Shown here piece after piece: positions 1-13,800 of a stretch of DNA of 64,000 bases (position 1 is the stretch's first letter; each line of letters starts with the position of its first letter). The stretch covers positions 434,001 through 498,000 of the forward strand of contig NKYR01000006.1 in assembly GCA_003184365.1 (NCBI GenBank). Reading direction: 5' to 3'. This DNA comes from Evernia prunastri. Lineage: Eukaryota > Ascomycota > Lecanoromycetes > Lecanorales > Parmeliaceae. A program made the position numbers and the translations under genes. The notes under the pieces were generated by a model, which saw only the letters and a list, made by a program, of their open reading frames with translations, was not told where the DNA came from and did no database searches.

Positions 1-886
1 GATTTGGTTGCTTCGCCTTTTCAGAAGAATGCACTTCGCCTTTTCTCTGTCCTATGTATCAATATGTTCCACTTTCTCGAAAGGATCTCGAAAGCCTACG
101 GAACAAAGTCTGGGTTAGGACTAGATAGGCTCGCTGAACGCGGAGCCCGTGACTCTGCAAAATACCGGTATGCAGGGGCGACGATAAGGCGCGTAGGGAG
201 GCGGAGCAGATTTGTAATGGACAACGCGCAATGGGCTCCTTTGGTGTTTCTTGATAAAATCTCAGAGCCTCGTCTTGCTCCGAGTCCCTGTCGTTAGTAA
301 CTCCGTGTAAACAGTACCATTCGACTCACGGGAGACCTGTGCTGGTGTTCGTTAGTCTTCGACAGAAGACGAATGATTCCACGGCCAACGACGGTACCGC
401 AAGCGAATTGAAACAGCATCTGGAAGTTGCCACTATGCAAGTTTGAGCATGATAGTAGCCTTCGACGAGGCTGCACTGCGCCCCCACCTCCAATTTCACA
501 CCGATCTTTTCCCTTAGCATTGATACTGCGGACAGCTGATCTCTGGCATCGCCCAAGACTGCCACATCTGACTACTTGGCGTAGTGAGTTTCCGTTTGAG
601 ACAACAGATACATGCACATCAATTTCTTCGGCATATGCAGCCTACCAAATGCGGACACCACTTCAGTAGCGTACACTGCAATCCAAGCCTCCCCAAATCC
701 TTTAGAGCACTCCACTCGGCTCGACACCACTTCAACACTGTAATCATAGACTGGTAGGACCGTACCCTTTGAGCAACCGTCCTGATAAGATATTTAATAT
801 ATTGAGAGTCGCCGACTCTCGCTGGGACGTGTACATCACGTCTCAAAGGATCATATAAAACAGATTGAAGACTTGATCGAAAGGTT
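1..886. other. Intergenic, no supported gene
   Basis: Several short open frames occur on both strands, but none shows a recognisable family, an exon chain or a convincing start. The right part is the 3' flank of the minus-strand gene ending at 887. The left edge may carry the end of a gene lying outside the window; I cannot tell. Confidence 0.5.
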
Positions 887-2435
887 TCAGGGGTTGAAGG
901 GTAGTTCCTTTACTCCAGAGGGTTCATCATCCCAGCCGTCGACAACCGTTTGCTCTTGCCCCTTCGACTGATGATTAGCCACGGGCTTGAGAACGACGCT
1001 TTCCTCGAGAGTTCGCGGCCCAGCACCCTCTTCCCAGATCTCTTTCCCCATTGATTCCGCATCAGAATCGCCGCAATGTCGAATATCGTGGGATTCGAGA
1101 GAGGCTTTGTCGCGTGTATGGACACGAGGAACCGTGACTCCTCCAAAAGGGGATAAGCCTCGGTTAGATGCGTGCAAGAGCTCGGTGTTACTGGTTGAGG
1201 CCCTGTGTCTGAATCTGCGGACGAACGGACCCATACTAGCTTGCCAAAAAGCACCCGGCATTTTGTCTTTGAAGAAGGACGCGAATGCTGGCGTGGAGCT
1301 AACAATTATTGCGACGCAACTTTCGCAAGTACTAGGCAAGCATAAGTTATCTAACTCGTACACGGACCATGAGATTGACTCACAAGCAGAGATAGACAAT
1401 TGCTGATGCAAAGAACAAATCATGGGTAGTAATGAGTTCTACCAGATGGATCACCCCTACTATTGCCGCGATGATCCCCCTGAGACCAAGTCAGATATGA
1501 CAACAAATACCGTTAAAGTGAAGCACTTACAAGATCGCAGTCCCGAAGACCCCAAGGATCCAAAGCCGCTTTTTCTGCGATATCTGTAGTCCAAGAATGA
1601 CCGGGATTGGGAGAAGAAACATGTACAAATTCAAGACGACTGACAACACGCCTTGAACTATGGAGTATATTGCGACTATTCGGTAATCTCTGTCGACAAT
1701 GTGCGAATTCCATTCGCGCCCAATCACTGGCGCGGAGCAGTATATTTGAATTGGAACACCGGTCCAGTAAAGCAAAGATGTCCAAAGGAGTCCGAACCAG
1801 GCGCCGTATCTCGTTTTCTCATCAATACCGAAAAGGCGCAGATAGATCAGAAATATAGCACTCTTGGCAAAAAATAGTGTAGGCCCGACAAGCAAGATAC
1901 CGGCGAAGCTATCCTGTTCTGTCTGAGTCATCTTTCTCAATCTGCGTTGCGAAATAATATACTTTGAGGTAGTACTCATCGAACCAGGCCGGTGGGATGT
2001 CGAACCAATGCCGAGCATACTTTCGCACTGCAACATTGTGAATTTCGACTCGAATATAGCTGTCATGGAACTACCCACATGATATAAAGATGCCCGAGAA
2101 TGTGAAAGCCAAAATTGTGGCGATGAGGCAAAAGTCTGAGGCCGTAAATGTTATGAAAGCTAAATCGAATCGAGCTTGTCTTACAATCATCTATTCTTAG
2201 ACCACTTGGTGCGTGAAAGTTCGCATACAGTCGTATGATTACAAAAAAGAGCGTCCATGCTATCAGCATTACACTGACGGCAACGATGGTTGGCGCCAGT
2301 GTCTGAGGATCGACGAAGTTAGGACTGATACCCGAGGGTGATGTCAAGTTGGCCTGATAATCAGTGAGTATTTTTGCTGCTTACATATTTTCGCGCCAAG
2401 TGGATTTGCAGACTCACATCTGGGTGCGAAGACAT
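887..2435 (-). CDS. Rhodopsin-domain (PTH11/SAT4-type) integral membrane protein
   Basis: This gene belongs to the fungal rhodopsin-domain family of multi-pass plasma-membrane proteins. Some members are PTH11-like receptors and most are uncharacterised. I join seven exons on the minus strand: 2435-2418, 2353-2185, 2135-2079, 2027-1963, 1913-1531, 1479-1384 and 1331-887. All introns are GT-AG, 48-64 nt, and all phases agree, giving 410 aa. The first exon encodes only six residues (MSSHPD); the start is the ATG at 2433-2435, not the in-frame TTG at 2347. Visible family features are an early helix followed by the LRIDDY motif, a FAKSAIFLIYLRLFG helix, a cytosolic SQKKRLWILG loop, and a last helix with CVAIIVSSTPAFASFFK. 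The C-terminal ~120 residues are hydrophilic and probably cytosolic. Ligand and function are unknown. A second member begins at the far end of the window. Confidence 0.85.
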
Positions 2436-3451
2436 GGCTACTAGAAGAACGTGTAGCACACTCGACGCTCAGCCTGAACTGCTTTCACCGTCTTCCCCAA
2501 TACTCATTCAAGCCAAAAGAAAGATAGATAGCAAGCCAGAGGAGAAGCGAATAAAGTCGTCAGAAAACAACCCAAATCTTAGTTAGTACTCTAAGATTTG
2601 ATGTGTTTGAGACCTGTAAATTCCGAACAAGGTTTCAGGGGGAAGCCAGCTATGAACGTCGCTTTCTTGCATTTCTTGGCAATGAGCGGTATAAGTAGGA
2701 CGTGGCGGGAGGATATTTTGACCGAGTAAGCATTGCTGACATGCCGTCACCGCGAAGATCGAATTTTATGCAGAACGCTGACACAACTTCCATGTATGTA
2801 GAAGACCCACTATTATCCAGATTTGTAACCGGCCTTGTCATGAGGAATGGCAGCACTACGTAGATTCGCAACCTCGGTCCATCTCAAGGTCTTGTGAGAG
2901 CCCCTCAAAGGTTGTGATTGGGTATTACACTCTATTGTACTTGAGCCCAGAGTCCGAAAGCTAGCGCACATCTCATCGGCCCGGGGTGGAAGGACTTGAT
3001 ACGTTCAGCGCACGCTCAGACCATATTTCCATGTAGATATCTTGTGCCATATGTCTTGTCGGCCTTTCAGCTTGGCTTTGTATCATTCTGATTTGAGCGT
3101 GTGGAGTGTATTAGCTGACCGAGCGGGAGGATCAAAAACTTGGCGACCCAAGGCTCAAGGGCACTCGAGGCTCGTATCACCTCACATACCGTGAGATTCA
3201 GCGCTTCAGTGTCTGTGTGGTGTTCGACCGGAACATAACTCGTAACCACAAGCCTTTCGGCGAGCTCGTTGAACAAGGCAACTCGATCCGAGTTGCTTTA
3301 GGGTACTGTAAAATAAGTATAAAGCTTGGCAATATCAACGGACTCTTGCCGTTGATGGATACCAGTATCCCAGTGTATACATCACCCTCTCACCACAACT
3401 TCTCTCCCCTGCCGTCCCTTACCCAACCCCCATGGCCGCCTCCCCCCAACC
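2436..3451. other. Intergenic region between divergent genes
   Basis: About 1 kb lies between the start of the minus-strand rhodopsin-domain gene and the plus-strand 2H phosphoesterase gene, so it probably contains both promoters. Short open frames (for example minus 2650-2871) have no recognisable content. The last ~80 bases before 3452 are C/T-rich, as is common just upstream of fungal start codons. Confidence 0.5.
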
Positions 3452-4303
3452 ATGCCCCCCAAACCGAAACCCCAACTAACCCACTTCCTCCTCCTCCCCC
3501 TCGTCACAACCTCCTCGCGCCCGCAACTCCAAGCCTCCCTCCAACGCTTCGCCGCCGAAGTAACCACGCCCAACAATGACTCCGGCGAACCCGCTCTCCC
3601 GGCCAAAGCCATCCGTCCGGTCGGCGCGATCCACCTGACCATCGGCGTCATGAGCCTGCTCACACCGGAGCGCGTGGACGCCGCTTGCGAGTTTCTGAAG
3701 AGCCTGGATGTACACGGCATGCTGCAGGCCGCGGCCCTCTCTACGCTACAAGCAAAAGCCGTCGATAGTGCAGACTCCGCAGCTTCCCCGCCACCACCAC
3801 CACCACCGACCGCAGTCCCAGAATCCACAAACATCCCACCGACGGACGCAGCACCAGCACCAGCTCCCCCACCTCCACCCCCCCTCCTAACCACCCTAAC
3901 ATGCCTCCACACCCTCCGCGCCCCCACCTCCTCCTCCACCCTCTACGCCTCCACCACCCCCTTCTCCTCCCCACACCTCCACCCTTTCGCCCTCGCCCTC
4001 CGCACCGCCTTCACAACCGCCTCCTTCCTCCTCCCGGACCCCCGCCCCTTGACCCTCCACGCCACCCTCGTCAACACGATTTACGCCCGCCCAAGGCAAA
4101 GCGGGAAGAACCGCTGGGGCAAAGGCAGCGGCCGCTTCGACGCCTCGGCGCTGATGGAGCGCTACAGGGGTGAGGTCTGGGCGAGGGATGTCCGCGTGGA
4201 GAGGGTGGCGATTTGCGAGATGGGGGCGGGAGATGTGCTGGGGGAGGGGGGCAGGGTGGTGGATCAGGTTTATAGGGAGGTGGCGAGTGTGGGGTTGCCG
4301 TGA
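3452..4303 (+). CDS. AKAP7/ASCC1-like 2H phosphoesterase-domain protein
   Basis: A single-exon 283-aa protein resembling the AKAP7 nuclear-localisation-signal domain family (2H phosphoesterase / LigT-like fold, also found in ASCC1). Two H-x-T/S motifs mark the 2H active site: HLTIG at about residues 53-57 and HATLVNT at about 204-210. The start MPPKPKPQLTHFLLLPL leads straight into the first beta strand (FLLLPL), so the ATG at 3452 fits. Between the two halves (about residues 105-150) lies a Pro/Ala-rich insertion made of PPPPP runs, which is low complexity and probably a disordered linker. The gene is very GC-rich with C-ending codons. The substrate is unknown; relatives bind nucleotides or RNA ends. 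Large minus-strand open frames over this gene (such as 3382-3939) are shadows of its GC bias. Confidence 0.8.
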   Translation: MPPKPKPQLTHFLLLPLVTTSSRPQLQASLQRFAAEVTTPNNDSGEPALPAKAIRPVGAIHLTIGVMSLLTPERVDAACEFLKSLDVHGMLQAAALSTLQAKAVDSADSAASPPPPPPPTAVPESTNIPPTDAAPAPAPPPPPPLLTTLTCLHTLRAPTSSSTLYASTTPFSSPHLHPFALALRTAFTTASFLLPDPRPLTLHATLVNTIYARPRQSGKNRWGKGSGRFDASALMERYRGEVWARDVRVERVAICEMGAGDVLGEGGRVVDQVYREVASVGLP

Positions 4304-4807
4304 TTGCTGAGATCGAGGGGGGGTGCGTTGGAAGGATGCGAGGGCGGACTTTGTCAGGAGTGCGTGATGCGACTAGGCTTTAAGTGATAGCTGTTGCTCG
4401 TCTCATCCGCAAGGGACTGGGGAGAAACGCACGCTGGTTACTGGTGCTGGAAAACGTACGGGAAAGTTTCTGAGGAAGGAGCACTCGAGCGGCTTGGAGA
4501 CGAGTGGCGGGGGACGGGCATGTAAAGAGGCCTAGGACGGTCCTGTATGAATACGCCTGTCTACGTTGTGACTGGATCCCCGCTAGGTTGTACGGCCACA
4601 GTGTACGATACCATTGATCAGGAATATCTTCAAAACTTTGTGGTACATCGATATTAATTGCTAATCACATAGCCATAGATGTATCTCATACTCATTAAAA
4701 AACATTTGACTGCGTAAAGACGCGGAAAGACCAATCTCCAGACGGGGAATATTAATGCACGCTGAAGCCACGCAAACGACCAATCATCAAAATCTCCTCC
4801 CTCAATC
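4304..4807. other. Intergenic region between convergent genes
   Basis: About 500 bases between the stop of the phosphoesterase gene and the stop of VPS13, which converge here. It should hold both 3' UTRs. AT-rich stretches near 4640-4700 could carry polyadenylation signals, but I see no structure that would fix a terminator. Confidence 0.5.
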
Positions 4808-7800
4808 TCATCCCTTGGCGTTGTACTTGTCATTAAACGCATTGACCGCAATTCCAATCTGCTTGTACAGCCAATTTCTACTGCTCTCTTCTGACACGGG
4901 AATAAAAGGTCCGTTCGTCCCCCCTTTGAGTGTCACACTCATGCCCGTCCTCTCCTTACTGATCGTCTGGATATCGTTCAATTTAATGTCCCACTCGCTC
5001 TTTAGCTTCTTCGTCTTGACCAGCATGATGCGATTGTACGTAAGCATGACAAGCATATCTTTGCCTGGGAGTTCGAGGTGCGCGATGTAGTCCTCGTGGA
5101 AGTATTTGCCGTCATCAAGGGTCTTCAGCCAGAATTGTCCCAGTGCTTCGCGCTGCGCGTACGGACGCACGATGCCATCCATGCCAATAAATCGGGTGAG
5201 GCGTACGCGGTCGAGGCCTTCCTGGTCGAAAACGGTGGTGGTGTTGCGGACACCTTCAGCCATATCTGTCATCCCAATTAGCATCGAAGGTCGCAAGCAT
5301 GAAGAAGACAGTACTTACTTGAGGCAAGGTCGAAAGCCCCGATAGCTGGTTTTGTAGCCAAGCCCAGAAAGCCCTTTCCAACACCTTTTACGAACCCTTG
5401 CAAGCCTTCTTTCTCAGCACCCTGCAATGGATGCCGTGCAAGACCACCAATGCCGCTAGCCATGCTGCTTGCGAAAGCGTTTCCTCCAGACGTGACTCCG
5501 TAAAGTGCATGCTTCGGTCGGTTCCTCGACTTCGACATACGACGCTGGTCTTGGTATTCTTTGTCGAGTGTGGCAGCAGCCAAGCCTTTTGACATACTGC
5601 CGGTGAATTTGGCCATACTATCCGAGAATCCAAAGACAGACTTCTTAACAAAGCTAGATGCACCTTTTGCTATGCCAATACCCAGCTCTTGCGGCCTGTC
5701 AGTCATGACCAAACCTTGGTATGGTTCGTAGAAGATGTCGGCCACTCCAGAGCTAACGTTATTAAAGAGTCCAACTGGATTGCCCAAAAAGTCGGCCGAT
5801 CCGAGGATGATATGCATCTGGCGGATACTTTCCTGTGTGTAATGATTTTGTATGTTGCTTATCAGATTAGGAACAGAGATACGCGCATTCTCCAACATTA
5901 GCGCATTGAATCTCAAGGGCGCATCGTTGACGTTTCCGACCGACATCGTCATGATGTTAACGAAGAACATCAAGGGGTTCGATGACGCCTGCGTGTCTTC
6001 GGCATTGATGCGCTCTGTTCGGACAAAGGACAAGTCTAATTGCATGGGCTGCAGATGCAGGAACTCGAAGTAGATGTCTTGGCCTTGCTCTTCTTGCTGC
6101 GGCTCAGGTATGCCCAAGTCTTCGTCGCAGAGCTTGCCTTCAGCTTCTTCGGACCACGAGGCACCGGGCACTTTGGCGAAGTCCAGCATTGTAAAAATGA
6201 AGTCCTCGTCGAGCTCGATCGTCATCTGTTGCAGAAGGAGAGTGAAGTACTTTATGTAAAGGACACCATAAGAGTCATCCTTGACACGAGTGACCATAGC
6301 GTGAAAGATCGGATGTGCTTCCATCTCCTTACCAGTCTTTGGCACCACACTGGGGTACAGCAACATGGGAAAAATGCCACCGTAAAGCTGGTTGTCAATC
6401 TGGATCCATTTTGTAGTCCAATTCAAGGTCTGGTACAGCTTCGAGTCGCCATACTTGACTTCTATTTCGCGGAATGTCATATAAAGCAGCTCTTTTAATT
6501 TGGTGTTGACTAACGAAATGCCAATACCAGCAAGACGGAGCTGAGCCTTGAACGTAACCTCGGATTCTATTTCCTTGACCTCGAATCCGGTATTGACACT
6601 GCTCTGTGACTCGTGAGCCTTCCCAGACTTTTGCTTGTACAAACTCTTAGACGGCTTATAGTTGGACAGCACCAGTGTCTGCGTTGGACCATCTGCCGCG
6701 ATGTTGAGGTCTATTATCCTTGTGGGCTTGCCTTGCGCCCCAGGGATCTTCAAAGGAACGAGATTGCCAATCTCAGCAAGCTTGACTCGCCTTTCTTTGC
6801 CGTTAGACGTGATGACTAGCTCTGAATTCTTAGCTGCAGGATAGTCCCAGGCGTATGGCATGATGCTCTTCGGTGGGAGACGATAGCGTATTGGCTTCCA
6901 TCCTGAGCCTTGGTCTTCCTCGTCTTCCTCAATGTGTGGATTCGCTTGATGAAACATGAACTCTAGGTCACTCTCATTGCGCATAGAGAAAGGCCAGTGT
7001 TTGGTTTCGATGCTGATGTGGAGGAAAATCGTAGCTGCTTCCATGATCACTTCCACGCGGATGAGCTGTTGGCGTTGCCCTGCTTTGGCAAGCTTCACAT
7101 GCACTGTTCCAAGGTTGGCTATGTTGAAAGGCGAAGACCATTGATTGTTCACACCAGGAAAGCATAAACACAGTTGCTTTTCGGGCGCCTGTCGTAGGAA
7201 GTGGAGGGGCAGTCGCTCGCCGTGCTTCATTTTCATGACATTGGAAGACCCGGAACCAGGCTCGCGAATGTGTATCTCCTCCTTCAACTTATTGTTCAAA
7301 ACAAAACGGGGAGCCACGGTGACGACTTTGGTTAGATTATACTTGCCCTCGCCTTCTGCTACCGAAATACCAACGAGCAGCTCTGACTTTGCATTCGCAG
7401 ACGGCAGAACAGCATCGAAGGCACTCCCAATAGCGTCGAAACTTTGCGGCTTGCTCCAAGTTGACTCGCCGACTTTGATATTGGCACGGTTCTTGCGGTC
7501 TTCGCTAGGATATGAGAACATGTAAGGGAGAGCTTTTCGACTCCCTCGGTCCGAGTCCATGCGCATGCCTTGGCCGGCCGCTGACTTTGCCGATGAGAAC
7601 ATTGTCTTGCTCTGTATATTGATATCGAGACCCGTTTTGTTAAGAACCAAGTACGGACTGTATACGGAGACCTTGAAAGCACCACCGCTATCGGGCATGT
7701 TGAAGTAGTGAAGCTTAAGGTTGAGCTGTATGCCTTGGGAATCTTTCACAGCCAAAGTCTTCTCACGGCGGAAGTCTTCCTGCTGGTTGGAATTGATCAC

Positions 7801-10800
7801 AGCAAATTCGCTTTGTTTGAAGACAGTGTCCTGCATATCGACACTGAGTAGGAGCAGATGGGACAATTCAACCACATGCACTGGACTGACCCCTCCTTTC
7901 CTAAGAAAGTTGGTCCAGTCCTTCTTTGTGTTCTTATCGTAAATGCGGTATTTAAAGTCGTATGGTAGCAGGTTCTCTAGCTCGATTGGTGCATGAAGCT
8001 TGATTCTCATATAAGGATACACGCTGGTCATTGGATCTTTTTTGTCGTATGAAGCATTCATTTGGAAATAGAATGGTGGTGATTGCTCGTTGCTCTCACC
8101 CTTGCATGTAATGGTCCTGGTAGGTCGCTTGAGTAAATCCTTCCAGAACAGCCGTTCGTTTGACCAAGAATAGCCAAAACCCTGATCAGGTCGTACGACC
8201 AACGAATGCATGAAGGCAGCACCGATTGGAGCCGGTCTAGCATCGCCAGGAGCAATCTTTTCGATTTTGAGCAGATGCCCTTCTTCAGGGCTGAAAACGC
8301 CGATCTCAATCGGTATTTGCGTGTTGTTCTCAACGACCAAGGGGGACCGGAAAGTAATGTACTTGACGTTGTCGCTACCAAGCTTGACCTGGACCAAAAG
8401 TCGATGCAGAACCTTGTCTTTCCGTGGCTTGAGGTTGTACAATGTCTCGCCCTCGCGATTCACTGCGATACGTTCAACGCTATCAAAGCCGCTTCCTTCA
8501 AGCTTGATCCCCACAACGCCGGTGTTGCCTTCTGGAGATAGATTCTCACGCATTGACGTTGGGTCTTCGAACCGCCATCCCGACTCCTCGCCATCGCTGA
8601 GCTTGGCCGCGGAACCCTGGTCTTCTTCGTGCGTAGCTGCCCAGACACTGAGGTCAAACCCTGTATAATTGCGTATCTTGTACGGTGCATCCGATGCTCG
8701 CGGTTTCGAGAGGACATCTTCGTCTGTGGACAAGAATTGGGCAGATTTGGAGGCAAGTGCAATTGTTGCAGAGGTCACTGTGAGCTCCATCGTTTTATGC
8801 GAGTAGACCTCGACCGAAAGACATTCTGGGTTAGTTTCCTTTGACATATGAAAGCCTAGGTTCCACGGTTCGATCAGTGGCTCCCAGGCAGACTTGGAGA
8901 AGTTGTAGACATTTATGTATGTGTCAAAGCTGGTATCCCCTGTCATCGCGCTGGACCAATCGCGGACATCTACATTGAATTTTTTGACGCTCCAGTCAAG
9001 AAGAGGCAATTCGTGAAGATCTCCAATAAGGATGACCCTGATCCCCTCGATTGTAGCGGTCATCTCTTCACGCTTCATCACTATGGAGCTTTGCGATGGT
9101 TTCGTGGATTTCTCTGCGGGCTTCTTAGTTGCGACAGACTTGGTCGTCTTCTTCGCCACCGTCGAAGTTGGCTTTCCAACAACAGACTTCCGTTTCGTTG
9201 ACGCTGCTGTAGTCCGTGTGATCTCTTTGACCTTGGCGGGCTCCGTGTCCTCTTCGATCTTATCAGCGCCACTTATATTATTGGCCATTTCAGACGCCTT
9301 ATTCACTATTTGCAGGGCAAGCAAAATGTCGCGAAGAGAAAGTCGCAAGACCAGAGGCTCAAGCTCCACTGAGATACTCGTCAACGAGGAGTTTTTGCCT
9401 TGGGAGCGACTGTCCATTGACATGGTGATTGAGAAATCATCGAGGATCCGTAGACGAGTAGTTTCGAACTTATCCATACGGCACAGGAACATGCCAACTT
9501 TAGTGATCTGGAGCGTAGAAGCATTTTGTTTGGAGACTAGGACTTGCTTTGTTCCAAGCACAATCGCTTCAGAGTTGGAGATTGTAGGGTTTGCAATCAA
9601 GATGACCTGCGCGTCCACAATGTTGACGCGGAAAGACATACCCATAGAGCTTTGTGCCGCGGGCTCAGCCTCATGTTTTTCCTCCAAAGCCTTTCCTCCA
9701 CCATCAACAGGCGTGCTGACACCACTGCCGGTATCATTGACCATCAAGCCTTCTTGTGAGGCATCCTCAATCTCAGGCTTCTCGTCAGATGGAAACGCAC
9801 TGTTGGCGAAAGCCTGCACAGCCAAAAGGTAATCAATGGCCATGATGACCCGCGGACTGTCAACAGTGAGCATGGCGATCATGTGTTTGTCATTGCCGCC
9901 AGATATTGTTACACTGGCCATGAACTGCTGCTTCACGTCATCGTTGATCAAAGACATGATCTTACGGAACTTGTTAGTTTCGTGCTTTCTACTGTCTGTG
10001 ATAGTGAAAGAGTTAATCAGAAGCTCAGACTCTAAAGAGTCATCCGTCTTCATACGTAACTTGACCTTTGTGTCGTTCAATGCAAATTTAGTCAGGCTTG
10101 CAGCTTCAATGTCTCCAACAGGCACGCCCTCCTTGGCTAGTATGAGCTCCAGAGCAATCGTAGGCGCGTCGAACACGAAATCGAGCTTCGTCCAATTGTC
10201 TGGGCTCGCATCGAGCTCAGGCCCTTGGTGGGTGGGCGACGAAGGCCTCTTCTCTTGACCCACTGCATTCTCGGTCATCTTCTTTGCCGGTTCCACTGTT
10301 GATTTAGGAAGCTCTTCCATAACTTCCTCTTCATTTTGGTCAGGATCCGCAGAAAATGCAGCCGGTACCGTCTTTGAAAGCTCCATGAGGAACTTCAGTT
10401 CAGTTTGCGCGACACGCAAATTGATGGGAGACATCTTGCCTTCTATTTCCATATCTGGGCGCTTCGAGCCTTTCTGGTGCTCGGCAGAAGTCACCTTGAA
10501 GTCAAGATCTACTTTATCAATCATTTCCAATTCCTCAGACTGCCCCTCGTCATAGTGGAATTCGGAAGTCAAGCGTACATTCCTGATGCCGGCAGATATC
10601 GTGTTTCCTTCGACGGTTTTGTCAAGCGTCACAAATTCGTTGCTGGCATAAATCTCGCCGAGGTAGGCAGTCAGCAAATCGCGAGGCTTGTCTGCCTGCA
10701 TAACGCGGGGGAAGACGAGGATTGGGGTCTTTATCAGAACGTCGAAATGCATCTTGCTTGTGCTCTCTTGCATTTGGCTTGCCCGATTTGCTGCGGCCTC

Positions 10801-13800
10801 TCTTGCGGCATTAAAGATCGCTTGCATTTTGCCAAACTTGACTAGAAAGTTGATGATCTTACGGAAAGGTTCTTCAAGAAAGTTGACTTTGATTGAACCA
10901 GACCTGAGATAGATTTTGGTATCGTAGCCTGGGTAATCTTTGTCCTTCGAATCGAAAGTCTGATACTTGAAGTCGGCCAGTTCATTGCCTTCGATCGCCA
11001 CCAATTGACGCAGAGGAGAGTCTTCTGAAGCCCCCTGGTTGATGTCATCGACCAATGACAGATTTCCCAGTCGGGCTCCGACGCGCATCGAGCCACCACT
11101 CAAGAAAAGACCAACATCCGCTGTGTGTAAAGTCAACGTTGCGAGGCGTATCCCATCGTTGTTCAGGATGAGGGCGACACTTTCTAGGTCAATCTTGATG
11201 CGAATCTTGTCTGAGCCAGGAGCTTGCTCCGTTACAGCGCCTTCAGCCTTCTTAGTCGAATCCCCCGTGTCCTCGACGGCCTTTTGCGACTGCGTTGACG
11301 CATCGGGAGAAGCAAACGTGGTGAGGACAAAGTCCAAGAGCGTCAGCAGCGTCTTACGGGTTACCACAAGGTTCAACGTCGATATCGATACATCCAAGTT
11401 TGTAGCTATGCCTTCATACGTAGAGTCAAATTCCGGGGAGTCTGCGTTGACCTTGACAAATTTGACATTGAAGAGATCTTTCTCCTCTTCAGCGCCGAAC
11501 CCTTGGCTCGAAATGATCTTCTTGAATTCAGGGCTAGGATCCTGATCAATGTAGTCCTCCACATTGAGCGACTTCAAGAGTACTTCTGCGACCATGTCGT
11601 AAGGCCTCAGGTAAAATTGGAGCTGGAAACTTTCCGCGACAAGCTCCACAAGCAGCTCATCTGGCTTGTGGTCTTCTGGATCGGATCTATACAATGACCC
11701 CTGTAACTTATCCACAGTGAACTTGAATTCGAAGTTCCTCTGGTGGAGGTTGATCTCCTCGCCTTCGGATTGTTTGGGAGCATGTGTAGATTTCTTGTCG
11801 CTCTCTTCGTCTGATTCTTCTTCAACATCAAAATCGTGTTGGTCTGCGGACAGTGACTTCGATCGCTCTCTACCTATAATAGCCTCGGCTCTAGACTTCT
11901 CCGTCGTCGAACCTTTCTCTGTAGGTGCCTTTGTCCGACCATCCAGTGATTCGTCAGTCTCGAACTTGGGAATTGCTATGTCGATCAGCTTCATCAAATT
12001 CTTGTATTTTCTATCCGATATTGAGGCATGGAGGATTGGCAGGTGGCCTGAGATCCTCGTTTTTGTCAAGTCTGTCGCTTTCGGAATAATGGACGTTTCA
12101 AGTGTGAAGTCCATGTTAATTCGATCAATGATGTGCATATTTTTGGGATCATCTTTCGCATTCAATTGGTCCTTAGTAGCTTGGATACCTGGTCCGAGGA
12201 GAAGCTGCGTTGAATCAAGCTTCAGCAAGAATTTGTCATACATCAGACCCTCCAGTCGCCGAAAGTCTTCGTCGCTGTACTGCTTCTTCTGTTTGGACTG
12301 AATGTCTCGCATGGTGTCCTTGTCCACAAGCTCGCTGTTAAGGCTGACATGTCCTGCATCAAGAATCAAGCACAAAGTACTTTCTTCAGTGATACTCTCG
12401 GGAATTATAATTAGGGGGGCTTGAATGTCGAGGTTCGCGTTCAGCGTCTTGTGTTCTTCGAGTGCGAACTCGAGACCAGCCCTTGTCTGCTGTCTGATGC
12501 CCTCCACGGTTGCACCTGCGGTTTCCATTAGAGCTCCAATAGATTCCATATGCCTTTCCGGTGGCTTGAAGAAATTCGCCACTTCTACGATGAACCGGGG
12601 GTTGTAGATGACTTCGATACTCTTGAGGTTCATCGTGAGCGCAGAATCGGCGCTTCCGTCTAGAGGATTCTGCTCGAATATCATATGGAACAACGCCTCC
12701 TTGGCCGCCTTCGCCTTGGCCTTTTGCAGGTCCGGATGGGCATCCTCAGCAGCGACATCCTCGATTGACCCCTTAACGCTTCCAGCTGTAGGGTCCTTGA
12801 AGTTTACAATCTGGGGAAACAGGCTTCCTTCTGTTGTTCCATCATTGATGCGCAAGCCTCCGAGACTGAGATCAGCCAGGAATGAGTCCGGGCGTTGTAA
12901 TGCTTTAGCTTGGAAGTTGTCGAACATCAAGCTCAAGATTTCGGTCGCCTTGCCATGGGGATCTCGCTTAAGGGTGAAGCTGCCCGTCTTAAGGGAGGAC
13001 TCGACTTGCAGCTTGACGCTTTCTCTAGGAAGATCCACACTATCGGCGATTGCCTTTTTTTCGTCCCAATCTATTGCACTGTAAAGCTCTTTGCGTTGCT
13101 CCTCAGTCATGGTTGAGTCGTCGTCCTTGTGCTCGTCTTCCGGCTTCTTGCCCCAAGCCCATTGAGTCCAGCTCTGTTTGGGAGCCGGCTTCTTTACACC
13201 GGCATTTTCTTTGCGAAGCTCATTACGAGCAAGAGAGCGCCAGAAACGGAGGTCCTCGTAGCTGAGCTTCTTTTCAAGCTTGGCCAGCTCTTCGGTTTCC
13301 GCAGGAGTCATCTTCTCTTCCTTCTTCTTCTTTTTGAAAAGCCCAATGTAGCGTATACGATCATCTCGTCGCTCTTTGATGTAGCCCCAGGAGCACCGTC
13401 GGTTTCGCTCCTGAATCTTGGTATAGACAGCTTGGAATGCGAAATGTAGCCAAGCTTTGGGATCTTCCTTCGGTGTGCTTTTCGGCTGGAGCTTCTTGTA
13501 CTCTTGGTGGCGAATAAAGTAGTGGAAGAGGTCAACCATCATTAGTGCATCTCTGTATTGATCATCATCTAGTACGAAGCCTAGCTCGTTGAACAATAGG
13601 CGCGCCTTGATCTTTGGTTTGTCGACCTTTCCTGATTTATCCAATTCGATTGCAGCGCGACCAGTGACCGGCTTCAGCATATACTGGTGCTTTTCACCCT
13701 CGTCCGTATGTTTTCGGAACTTCTCGATCATGGCCCCGTGATCATCACCTTGTGCCTCGGCGCCCACTTCCTGGCCATTGCCAGTGCCAAACAGTGTCGA

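Noticed and set aside
2185..2347. Start of the rhodopsin-domain gene at 2347
   Set aside because: The codon there is TTG. A short upstream exon with ATG at 2435 splices in frame through a good GTGAGT intron.
3382..3939. 185-codon minus-strand frame overlapping the 2H phosphoesterase gene
   Set aside because: Gly/Arg-rich shadow of GC-rich coding sequence; the plus frame has family motifs.
9032..9832. 266-codon plus-strand frame inside VPS13
   Set aside because: Antisense shadow of the VPS13 reading frame with no motif of its own.
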